Source of the DNA: Bacteroidota bacterium
GTDB lineage: Bacteria; Bacteroidota; Bacteroidia; Cytophagales; Microscillaceae
DNA: 64,000 bases
Assembly (NCBI GenBank): GCA_004293265.1
Contig: RDXZ01000009.1
Coordinates: 1-64,000 of the forward strand
Reading direction: 5' to 3'
Shown piece by piece: positions 43,308 to 53,000 of this stretch (position 1 is the stretch's first letter; each line of letters begins with the position of its first letter). The notes beneath the pieces are model-generated. The model was not told the origin of the DNA. It worked only from the letters and a program-made list of their open reading frames with translations, and ran no database searches. The position numbers were made by a program, and so were the translations under genes.

Positions 43308-44468
43308 ATGCCTTATTATTATCGATTAGGGAATATCCCCCCAAAAAGACATACACAATTTAGACAAGAAGACAAAAGCTTATATGCCGAAGAATTGGTA
43401 AGTTCTCATGGTTTTAGTGGTATTTATTCCAATTTATACCATATTTATCCACCGACAAGAATTAAAAAAGTATTGGATTCTGTTCGATATGATACAAAAA
43501 TTATTGAAAATCAAGGATTGAAACAAACACACCTCAAAACTTCTGTGGCAGGAATTACAGGAAAAGATTTTTTAGATGCCCGAAAAGTACTCTTAAAAAA
43601 TAACGATTGTGCCATTGCTATCTGTAATCCTGAAAATAAATCGATGGATTATTATTATAAAAATGGAGAAGCAGACGAAGTGATTTATATTCATGATGGA
43701 GAAGGATTTTTATATTCTCAATTTGGAAAACTCAAAATTCAAAAAGGTGATTATGTAGTCATTCCAAGAACTGTAATTTATAAAATAGAATTTGATGAAA
43801 AACCTGTGAGATTATTGATTATTGAATCGATGTCTGCCATCGAAACCGTCAATCATTATCGTAACAAATTAGGGCAATTATTAGAACATTCGCCTTATTG
43901 TGAGCGTGATATTCACCCACCACAAGAAATATTTACCGAAAAAGAAAAAGGTGAATATCTATTAAAAATAAAAAAACAAGGTTTTTTACATCAATATTTG
44001 TATGAACATAGTCCTTTTGATTTGGTAGGTTGGGACGGATTTTTATATCCTTATACTTTTTCTATTTATGATTTTGAGCCAATAACAGGGCGTATTCATC
44101 AACCGCCACCTGTTCATCAGACGTTTCAAGCACATAATTTTGTGATATGTTCGTTTGTGCCTCGTTTGTTTGATTATCACCCATTGTCTATTCCTGCACC
44201 TTATAATCATTCTAATATTGATTCTGATGAGGTTTTGTTTTATGCAGAAGGAGAATTTATGAGTAGAAAAGGCATTGATAGAGGTTCGTTCACATTGCAC
44301 CCAGGCGGATTGCCTCACGGACCGCACCCTGGAACCGTAGAAAAAAGCATTGGTGCAGTTCGCACAGATGAGTACGCAGTGATGGTCGATACTTTCAGAC
44401 CTTTGCATCTCACCACTGATGCTTTGGAATTTTTAGATGAGAAATATCCAATGAGTTGGTCAGAATAA
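43308..44468 (+). CDS. hmgA: Homogentisate 1,2-dioxygenase
   Basis: 386 residues, cupin-type iron enzyme. 'YYYRLGNIPPKRHTQFRQ' is the family's N-terminal signature, and 'VGWDGFLYPYTFSIYDFEPI' the C-terminal core. The iron ligands fit 'APYNHSNIDSDEVLFYAEG' (histidine and glutamate) and 'LHPGGLPHGPHPG' (histidine). It opens the ring of homogentisate to maleylacetoacetate in tyrosine and phenylalanine breakdown. The other genes of that route are not in the window. The length is slightly below the eukaryotic form (445) but normal for this bacterial branch. Confidence 0.93.
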   Translation: MPYYYRLGNIPPKRHTQFRQEDKSLYAEELVSSHGFSGIYSNLYHIYPPTRIKKVLDSVRYDTKIIENQGLKQTHLKTSVAGITGKDFLDARKVLLKNNDCAIAICNPENKSMDYYYKNGEADEVIYIHDGEGFLYSQFGKLKIQKGDYVVIPRTVIYKIEFDEKPVRLLIIESMSAIETVNHYRNKLGQLLEHSPYCERDIHPPQEIFTEKEKGEYLLKIKKQGFLHQYLYEHSPFDLVGWDGFLYPYTFSIYDFEPITGRIHQPPPVHQTFQAHNFVICSFVPRLFDYHPLSIPAPYNHSNIDSDEVLFYAEGEFMSRKGIDRGSFTLHPGGLPHGPHPGTVEKSIGAVRTDEYAVMVDTFRPLHLTTDALEFLDEKYPMSWSE

Positions 44469-44517
44469 AATCAATACAACATTTTTCTTATAAAAACTTC
44501 TCTCCGATTAGGATTTT

Positions 44518-44554
44518 TAAAACAAGGTTAGGCTTTTGATGCAAACCTTGTTTT
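44518..44554 (+). terminator. Terminator of hmgA
   Basis: 'aaaacaaggtt' pairs with 'aaccttgtttt' around an 11-base loop and is followed by 'atttattt', 50 bases after the stop. Confidence 0.75.
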
Positions 44555-44570
44555 ATTTATTTAACGCGAG

Positions 44571-44632
44571 TTTGGGATAGTATTTATTCATAAATAATTG
44601 ATTTTCAATTATTTACATACAAATATTATTTT
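44571..44632. repeat. Palindrome, family C, copy 2
   Basis: 'tttgggatagtatttatt' and the core 'cataaataattga' / 'tcaattatttacat' match the copy at 2757-2817, including the flank outside the hairpin, so the element is larger than its palindrome. Confidence 0.7.
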
Positions 44633-44707
44633 TATTAAAATATTTTGACTGGTCATTTGAAATAATAGTCAGACTTTCGTAAATTTCGGTACAGAATATA
44701 GTACTAC

Positions 44708-44747
44708 AAAAAAAGGTAATAAAATTTTGAATTTTATTACCTTTTTT
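44708..44747. terminator. Terminator of rplS
   Basis: 'aaaaaggtaataaaatt' pairs with 'aattttattaccttttt' just beyond the rplS stop, with T runs on both strands. Confidence 0.75.
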
Positions 44748-44752
44748 ATTTT

Positions 44753-45124
44753 TTATTCTGCTGCAACAGCTTTTTTATCCTTTACGCGAGCTGCTTTACC
44801 CATTTTACCACGCATATAATAAATTCTTGCTCTGCGAACAAAACCTTGTTTTACTAATTCGATAGTAGCGATATTAGGGGATAAAATTGGGAATACTCTT
44901 TCTACACCTACGCCGTTAGATACTTTACGGACAGTGAAAGTTTCACCATTTGTATTGCGATTTTTACGTTGAATCACAATGCCTTTGAATTGTTGGACAC
45001 GTTCTTTGTTTCCCTCGCGGATTGTTACGTGAACATTGATAGTGTCACCTGATTTAAAATCTGGGTATTTAGCACGAATTGTAGAATTTTCAGATTCAAC
45101 AAGTTTTTTTATTAACGCATTCAT
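44753..45124 (-). CDS. rplS: 50S ribosomal protein L19
   Basis: 123 residues. 'FKSGDTINVHVTIREGNKERVQQFKGIVIQRKNRN' region and 'FTVRKVSNGVGVERVFPILSP' are the L19 core (segments named by their ends), and 'RRARIYYMRGKMGKAARV' the basic C-terminus. It sits at the 30S-50S interface. Usually it follows trmD; here the upstream genes are an unknown exported protein and rimM, without trmD. It has its own promoter. Confidence 0.96.
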   Translation of the reverse strand: MNALIKKLVESENSTIRAKYPDFKSGDTINVHVTIREGNKERVQQFKGIVIQRKNRNTNGETFTVRKVSNGVGVERVFPILSPNIATIELVKQGFVRRARIYYMRGKMGKAARVKDKKAVAAE

Positions 45125-45176
45125 AATATTTTTATATATGGATAAGCAATCAAACTATTATTTTCAAAATTGGAGT

Positions 45177-45208
45177 GCAAATATAGAATATTTTTTTATA
45201 TTTTACAA
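45177..45208 (-). promoter_or_regulatory. Promoter of rplS
   Basis: On the minus strand TTTG (45205-45208), 20 bases, then tatatttg (45177-45184): full consensus, about 50 bases before the rplS start. Confidence 0.6.
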
Positions 45209-45399
45209 AAAAAAATAAAAAAAAATATTTTTTTTATCAATTTTTATTGATAATGTATTGATTTTTAGGATAATAAGGCAGTAAAATCAACTTTTTTTAA
45301 GTATTAAAAAATATTTTTATATATGTTTTAAAAATAGAAAAAGTTGATTTTATGCCAAAAATGAATTAGTTTTATTTTAGAAATGTTATATTATGTTTT

Positions 45400-45534
45400 G
45401 GTATTGCTATTAAATAATACTTTGTCCTGCTGAACGAAGTGAAGCAACTGCTTGTTAAATGGCATTTTGTAAACGAAAAAGTATATTTTTCGCTTTGCTC
45501 AAAATGACAAAAATATTACATTTGTAACACCACC
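45400..45534 (-). repeat. Dispersed repeat, family B, copy 4 (inverted)
   Basis: Reverse orientation of the other three copies, from 'ggtattgctattaaa' to 'acatttgtaacaccacc'. With the rplS promoter this accounts for most of the gap 45125-45583; the stretch 45210-45399 is AT-rich and shows nothing else. Confidence 0.8.
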
Positions 45535-45583
45535 AAAAAATTTATAACTCAACATCACAAAGAGTAAAACCTACCATAATTTT

Positions 45584-45922
45584 TTAACGAAAACAAGGGT
45601 CAGACGAACTTTCAAAACGCGTTTTGGACTTGTCAGGGTTGATGCGTACATAAGCATTGACTTTTTCGCATTTCCATTCGATAACAAAAACATAAATATT
45701 TTTGTCTTTTGAGTTTGCAAACTTAAATTTCAATGTGTTCTCGTCAGAAGGCATTAGTTCAAGTTTCTTATCTTTCATTTTTTTGTTGCTATAGTAGTAT
45801 TGCCCATCCATAGATTCAAAAATCTGTTCACCACCTTTGGAAGTATATGCTCTGCCCGTTTGTGCCATAGATAAAAAAGGAAGTGAAAAAAAACAAAAAC
45901 ATACAAAAATAATTTTTAACAT
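45584..45922 (-). CDS. Small exported protein, unknown
   Basis: 112 residues from the ATG at 45922, chosen because it starts a signal peptide 'MLKIIFVCFCFFSLPFLSMA' ending in AQ. A longer reading from 46021 would translate the hairpin repeat at 45966-46010 and is rejected. The mature protein is about 90 residues, basic, with two cysteines ('EWKCEK' and 'SSDPCFR') that may form a disulphide. I do not recognise a family. It separates rplS from rimM. Confidence 0.6.
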   Translation of the reverse strand: MLKIIFVCFCFFSLPFLSMAQTGRAYTSKGGEQIFESMDGQYYYSNKKMKDKKLELMPSDENTLKFKFANSKDKNIYVFVIEWKCEKVNAYVRINPDKSKTRFESSSDPCFR

Positions 45923-45965
45923 ACAAGAATAATTTAAAAGTGAAAAAATAGACTTCCTGCGAAAT

Positions 45966-46010
45966 AACCTTCCCTCTCTCAAAATGGAGAGAGGGAAGGG
46001 TGTGAGGCTT
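45966..46010. repeat. Solo copy of the leuS-cassette hairpin end
   Basis: 'aaccttccctctctc' / 'gagagagggaagg' hairpin followed by 'gtgtgaggctt', matching the right end of the cassette in leuS (27034-27072) in order and orientation, without any nuclease gene nearby. Confidence 0.65.
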
Positions 46011-46210
46011 AAAAAAAACAATTTTGCAGGAAGTCTAATGTAGTTCGTAATACGCCAATTTTTATTTTCTTTTGATAAGTTTTAAGTTGACAGCATAAAG
46101 TTAAAATCTTTTTTTTTAATTTCCAAATAAATTTCCAAATTTTTTTTGCTGTAAAAATTTTGTATATATTTGAAATTTTTAAAAAAAATATGTATTTGGA
46201 CAACCGATTT

Positions 46211-46297
46211 ACCCCTGCTTGTGTCCCACAAACAGTCGTTGGTGTAAGATTTGTTTGTTACAACATTCCCTTGTGGGACACAAGCGAGGGCGTAAAA
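46211..46297 (-). repeat. Dispersed palindromic repeat, family A, copy 3 (inverted)
   Basis: Reverse complement of the copies at 1005 and 14445. It lies between the small exported protein and rimM. The rest of 46022-46343 holds no other supported feature. Confidence 0.85.
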
Positions 46298-46343
46298 CAT
46301 TAATATACAAAATTTTTATACTAACATATATTACAAAAAAAAT

Positions 46344-46868
46344 TTATAAATTCAATTCTAATAATCCTTCTGGTAAATCTACTTCAATAATTTGATTGGT
46401 TTTATCTACTTTTTTGACAATAGCATCTACCCAAGGAATCAAAACCTCTACTTCATTATAAGTCATACCTAATAAATCTTGATGTGGACTTTCATAAAAA
46501 TTACTAATTTTTCCTAAATTACCTTTTTCAACATCAACCACCACATATCCTAATACTTCGTGTAAAAAATATTCGTCTTCATTCAAATTAGGCAACATAG
46601 ACAAAGGTAGATGCACTTCTAAATGGACTAATTTTTGGGCATCATCTACATTATTTGACTCCTCTAACTTTACGATTGCCCTTCTATTTGGTAAAATTTC
46701 AATTTTTTTTATCATAAAAGGTACTAAAATATTCTTTTGTAGCAACAAAATTGACTTCAAATTCGTATAAGAGTTAGGTGAGTCTGTATCCAACACAAGT
46801 GCAATTTCTCCTTTTAGTCCGTGTGTTTTTTGAACATAACCTAATAAAAAACAATCTTCTTTTTTCAT
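46344..46868 (-). CDS. rimM: Ribosome maturation factor RimM
   Basis: 174 residues. 'LGYVQKTHGLKGEIALVLDTD' is the N-terminal beta-barrel signature with the GxxGxxG-like turn, and 'ILPNRRAIVKLEESNNVDDAQKL' its continuation. The C-terminal PRC-barrel is 'LHEVLGYVVVDVEKGNLGKI' and 'EVLIPWVDAIVKKVD'. It assists 16S rRNA processing and 30S head maturation. Neither rpsP nor trmD, its usual operon partners, is adjacent. Confidence 0.93.
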   Translation of the reverse strand: MKKEDCFLLGYVQKTHGLKGEIALVLDTDSPNSYTNLKSILLLQKNILVPFMIKKIEILPNRRAIVKLEESNNVDDAQKLVHLEVHLPLSMLPNLNEDEYFLHEVLGYVVVDVEKGNLGKISNFYESPHQDLLGMTYNEVEVLIPWVDAIVKKVDKTNQIIEVDLPEGLLELNL

Positions 46869-46887
46869 TTTTAAATTTTAATAAGTG

Positions 46888-46895
46888 CAAAGGTA
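46888..46895 (-). promoter_or_regulatory. -7 promoter element of rimM
   Basis: Minus strand tacctttg followed by C, about 20 bases before the rimM ATG. Confidence 0.5.
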
Positions 46896-46991
46896 CAAAA
46901 TTTTATCTATTAAAAATAATTTTTTACCTCAAATTTATTGAAAAAAAATGTTAATTTTATGACAAAATATTAAATATAACCATTTTTTTAC

Positions 46992-46999
46992 TAACTTTG
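46992..46999 (+). promoter_or_regulatory. -7 promoter element of the giant secreted-protein gene
   Basis: taactttg followed by T, 76 bases before the ATG at 47075, leaving a long 5' leader. Confidence 0.4.
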
Positions 47000-47074
47000 T
47001 GAAAGAATATTAGGTTAAAAATCATTACTTAAAAAGAAATAAAAATTAATATACTTGTACTCATTTTAAATTAT

Positions 47075-50000
47075 ATGAAAACAAAGTTTCTATGGTTTGT
47101 AAAATTATGTTTGCTATTTTTAGTAATCAATAATTTGAAATCACAAACAATTACATTAACAGATGCCTGCACAGCACCTACTATTGTAACGCCAGGAAGT
47201 GGTGCATTTGTCAGTGCTAATACCTATCTCAATGCAAATGCAGATGTAACCGCCGCTATGACACCTGATGGTTTTATTCCCGCTTGTGCAGCTGCCAACC
47301 AAAGAGATGGCTGGTTTGCTTTTACCGCAGTAGGTACTTCTATGGTCGTGTCTTATACGCCTATTACAGCCGAAGATGTAGCAGTAGCCGTTTATCAAAA
47401 CACTTGCCCTTTGCCAAATGCTACAGGTACTATTTTACAATGTGCCAACTTATATGGTGCAGGGGTTACGGAAACCGTAAACTTAAGTGCTACCGTTGGG
47501 GTTACTTATTTAGTACGTGTCATTAAAGTATCAGGTCCGAGTGCCGCTATGACAGGAAAAGTTTCTGTTTATACAGGACCAAGAAGTTTATCATCTGGAG
47601 ACTTATGTACTGATGCAGGTTCTACTACTCGTACACTTTCTACCACAAGTTGTAACATTCCTTTTGATATCAATGCGAGATTTTTTCATAATGACCAATA
47701 TACTACCACTTGTACGGGGGCTTTACCTACTTTTGTAGATGGTTGGGCAAGAATTGATTTACTTTTAAATCAAGCCATTAGAGTTTCTTATACACATACC
47801 ACAAAAGATGCAGAAATTGCTATTTATAGTGGAGGTGCAGGCGGAGCCAATGCTACTATTTGTACAGGACTTGCTATAAGAGCCTGTGGTAATAGTGTAG
47901 GAATTGCGTCAGGGCTTCCACTCACAGAGTTTGTCGATTATACTTCTACCTTGGCAGGAATCAATACTTTTTATATCAGAGTAACTAATCGTACAGATAG
48001 AGCCACAATGACAGGAACTTTGTGTATTACAGAGTTGATTGCAAGAGATGCTTGTACTAATGCTATTGAAGGTATTAAAGTTGGAGATTGTAATGTTCCC
48101 TTAGATGTTCCTTCTACCTTTGGTGGAACTGTTAGAAATAATACAGAAAATGGTATCATTTCTGGTGAAACAGATAGCACACCAGATGTTTGGACTTATT
48201 TCATTGCACCTTTTACAGGTATAGTAGCCATAGAATATAACGGAGCTGCAAGTAGTACAAACTGCGGATTTGCAGTATATGAAACCTCTTCACCTGGTAC
48301 TTTTTGTACTGATTTGAATACTCCTACTCCTTATTTTGCAAGACAACCTGACTTAAGTCCTGTGCAGTTAACCAATGGAAGTAATCCTTTTTCAGGTAAT
48401 TTTTTGATAAAAATTACAACAGGACGGAGATATTATATAAGAGTAGTAAATGCAACAGGTTCATTGATTACAGGTTCTTTGTGTCTTTATAAAAGCGATA
48501 AAAAAGCTGAAGATTATTTTCATACATCTGCTTTATTGAGTAACACAGGTGCTGATTGCGGTATTCAATTTAATTTATTAAGTAGATATGAAAATAATGG
48601 ATTAGCAGGTACATCACTCAATAGTATCAATTGTGTATCTCCTAAAAACGCTATCAATGATGTTTGGGCTTCGTTTCGTCCCGTAGTCGGTGGTACATAT
48701 ATCATTGAATATAACAATGATAATAAATCTTCAACAGTGGCTAACGATGTGATGTTGTCTGTATATAGAATACCTGTTACTAGCGTAGGAGCTGATTTTG
48801 GAGGAAAAGGGGCAGATACTTATAGTGCGATAAGAGCCGCAGGAGCAGCTGCAAACTTAAATAATGGACAAGTATCATCTGAAAGTACAATAACTATTTC
48901 AGGTTCATCACTACCAATTCAAACAGGCGATTTAGATGGTAGCGGGGGAGATAGTCCTAATGATGATGGTTTTCCAGCAGCATACGGAGAAAGGTGGTAT
49001 AGAATTGGGGGAGTAGCAGGACAAACTTTTAGAGCTCGTTTTGAGGTAACATCAGGAACAGCTGCTTTGGAATGTGTCGAGGTGAGTAAAGCAACAGGTA
49101 ATATTATTTATGCAGATGTGCCAAACTTTGATATTGGTAATAATCCAAGTATATTAGCGCTCAAACAAGGCATCACACAAGATCTAGGTGGTACAGCTAC
49201 AAGTGACTATTATATCAGAATTATTAGAACTAGTCCCCTTACTACTCTGACAGGAAAATTAATTATTTATTACCCTAATACTAATGGCTCAAATATGCAA
49301 TTAGTGAATACTATGTGTGCTGATAACTTAATAGAAGGTATAGAAACGCTTACCTTGACGGGTGCAAATATAGCCACAGGCTTTCATTATTTTATTCGTG
49401 TAGCCAACAAGGCAATAGGTTCAACAATTGGTACTTTATGTATCCGCGATAATTCAGTAACGCAAGGTGATTTGTGTAGCAATGCCACAGGTTTGTTGGT
49501 TGGGAGTTGTGATGTTAATTTTGACGTTCCACTTACTTTTAACAATAACCAGCCTTTACCTACGGTGCCTTTGTGTGGAACAGGATTTTTTAGAGATGGT
49601 TGGATTTCGTTTACCGCCACCTCCACACAAACAACAATAGAATATAAAAGTGATAACAACGTAGCCTTAGCAGTGTATAGAGGTTCTTGTTCCAATTTAA
49701 TTTATTTGAATTGCGTTAATAATGATCCTGATGATGGTATCGAAAGTATCAAAATAAGCAATGCCATTGTCGGTTTGACTTACTATGTACGCATTATGAC
49801 TTTAAAAAATGTAGCCGTAGATGGAAGTGTTTGTATTTATAACAACAATGAGCGCGATGTTTGTGATGATAATGATATGGTTACACGCGTAGTGGGCGAT
49901 TGTAATTTACCTTTTGATGTGCCTGCAAGTTTTGACAACAGCACGTTAGCAGGTGGAGGCTTTGTGCCTTATCGTGATTTTGGTCAAGCGTTTCCTGTCA

Positions 50001-53000
50001 CAGAAACTGGTGGCTCTTTGACGCAAACCATCTTACCTGCTTATGCTTCTACTTGTGATGGAAATTTAGCGGCAATAGATGGAACTTTACTTCCTAACCA
50101 AAGTGTCGCTAAAGACGCTTGGATACGAGTGATAGGCAATGGAGGTGATGTAACTTTACTATATAACAATAGAGAAGCAACCTCAAATCCATCTTTAATT
50201 ATATATACTGCCTTAAAAGCAGTAGGACCTGTCAATTGTGGTTCTGGGTTAGATGGAGCAGGAAATGGCACAGCTGCCAATCAATATGCTTGTACGAACA
50301 GAGTAACCACTACAAGTCTTCAAACCGAATCTGTTACTTTTACCACCAATGCTGGGCAATTGTATTTAGTGAGGATATTAGATTTAACAGGAACAGGTAT
50401 GACAGGAAGATTGTGCGTATCAAGTGGACGACAAGATTATGAAGACCCTTGTGTAAACGTAGCAGGAGGTCTGCCAGGTCCAGCGGCAAGACAAGTAACA
50501 GTAGGTCAGTGTAGTATTCCGATGAATATTGTAACAGGATTAAATACTTGTTCTGTGCCTAATACATCTACTAATATTCTTAGTGGAACTTATACTATTT
50601 ATACAGAAAATTTTGATAACACAAATTGGGTTTCAAGTCCTGTCGACAATGATGCTTGGAATACTAATAATAGTCGTACATCTTCTGGATACGCAGGTGT
50701 GAGTGGTGGCAATAATATGCGTATGCGTAACTCCATTACCGCAGGTACAGTTTGTACTTTGACAAGTGGAACTATTTCTACCCTTACACTTACAAATATC
50801 ACAGTTTTATGGGGCGCAAGACGTACTGGTAGTGTAGCCGCCTTGACTTTTGAATGGAGAAGTGTAGCAGCTGGTACTTGGAATAATGTTACATTTACTA
50901 ATGTTGCCAATAATGATACTTGGGCATTGATAAATTCAGGAACAAGAATTGCACTTCCCGCAGGGGCAGCTGGTCTAGTCGATTTGCAATTTAGATTTAC
51001 TATTATTTCTGATGGTAATGGTGGAAGCACTAATGATAATTATAGAATAGATGATTTTAGTGTGCAAGGTAATTTAGCGTCAGGACCTCCAACTAATTAT
51101 AACGGAATCAATATTTTAGATTGTGCAGGCAATAATAAGGATTGTTCGGGAGGTGATGTATGGGCAACCGTAACCATTCCTTCTATTTGTAATCCGACTA
51201 CAGCATCATCTTTTACAACACAAGTGACTTGTACGGGTGCAGGGTATAACTGGAATACTTCTAACAATACTTGTTCTTGTCCAGCAAATACAATTCGTGC
51301 TACTTATCCAAATACTTTTACAGTACAATATGATAATAGAGATGGACTTTTAACGCCTGCTACAGATGTTAAAATGGTCGTCTATGATGCTTCGGTGGTT
51401 GGTTTTGATTGTAAAAATCAAAATACATATAAATGTGTAGGTTTTTCAGACAACGTGGGAGAAGGAATTGAGAGTTCAACCATTCAATTTGCACCTTCTA
51501 TGCCTTTGACACCTAATTTCCCAGCATCAGGAAAAACTTATTTGATTCGTATTATAAATAAAAGTACAACTGCAAGTGCTTTTGGAACTTTATGTTTGAT
51601 GTATGGTTCTTCTTTAGCAAGTTCGATTTGTCCGCCTCCTAATTGTTATGGAGAGTTGGAGGGTGAGTTTGTACCTTTTAATGTAAAAGGTGGAACTTAT
51701 GTTGATGTGAATACGCCCTCACGAACTATTCCTAATTGTGTAACACCAGGTGGTAGTAGCCCTGCTACTAATACTGATAATCCTATTCGCGCTCAAGGTT
51801 GGATGTCGTTTACGGTACCTGCTACGGCGAGTTATACTGCCGTAACAGTACAATATAACAATGACTTAACTTCAGGAAACGACCCTAATGCGGCGATTGC
51901 AGTTTATACTGCTCCTAATATGCCATTGCAAACGGGAAGCAATGTTTGTCCTACGGCACCTAATACAACTCCACCAGCAATTCTTGCGGCTAATTGTGTA
52001 GATGTATCAGGAAATGCAAACGGTGTACAGTATCTCGCGTGTTCAAACGCTGTATATCAAGGACCTGAAACAATGACATTTACCATTCAAAAGGGAAGGA
52101 CGTATTATGTTCGTATTATGAATGTTGATAATGTGTCTAATCCATCAGACTTAAATGGTTTGATTCGTGTGTTTCCTTTTGCACAATGTAGTCCAGGACC
52201 TGAATTGGTAACTGATGGTAAATTTGATATGTGGCCTGATATAAAAGCAACAGGGGGCGTACCACTCACAGCCGCTACAAGAGCAAACAACACTACTCCT
52301 ATTTGGGTTACCGATTCGCCTTCAGCTGCTCAAGATGCTGCAATGACTGCTGCAAGAGATGCTTATGACACAAACTTAGATGCTTATGTATTGCAAACAC
52401 CTAATGTAGAATTTGATGACCCTTATCCTAATAATTTGGATAATAACTCAACCACAGGTATTGCTCGTTTTGCTACTGATTATGGATTTGTAAGAGATAT
52501 TAGCAGTGCAAGCTTACCTGCAACAGGGGCAGGAAATCCACCTACTTCTTTGACTTATGCACAAGCAAGGTCAGAACAAGGAGAATTAGGACCAGAAGGA
52601 CGTTATCTCATCAGACAAACCCCTTGGACAGTAAAAGGTGATTGGTATGGTTATGGAAATGGCTACTCTGGTTATGGTGGTAATTGGGGTTGGGGAAATA
52701 CTAATTATTGGTATTGTGCATCAGGCAATGGTGGTTCAGGTGACGAGGCTTGCGTTGTTATCAATAGAGGAATAAGATATGGTAGTACAGACGGGACTTA
52801 TAATGATATACAAGCCAGGTGGACAAATACAGGAGTTTATGTAGATAGACCAAGGGCGTTGCCAGATACAAGAGAAGCTAATTTTATGATTGTCAATGGT
52901 TCGTATGACCCAGATAATTCTTTACCGCCAGGAAAAGTATGGTGCCAAACTATCAACAGAGGTGCAGGGGCAGGAAAAGTTGGTTATTATATTTTCTCTG

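Noticed and set aside
45923-46021. N-terminal extension of the small exported protein
   Set aside because: It would translate a mobile hairpin; the internal ATG at 45922 starts a normal signal peptide.
1005-46297. Possible CRISPR array because of repeated palindromic units
   Set aside because: Copies are kilobases apart, not regularly spaced, and there are no cas genes.
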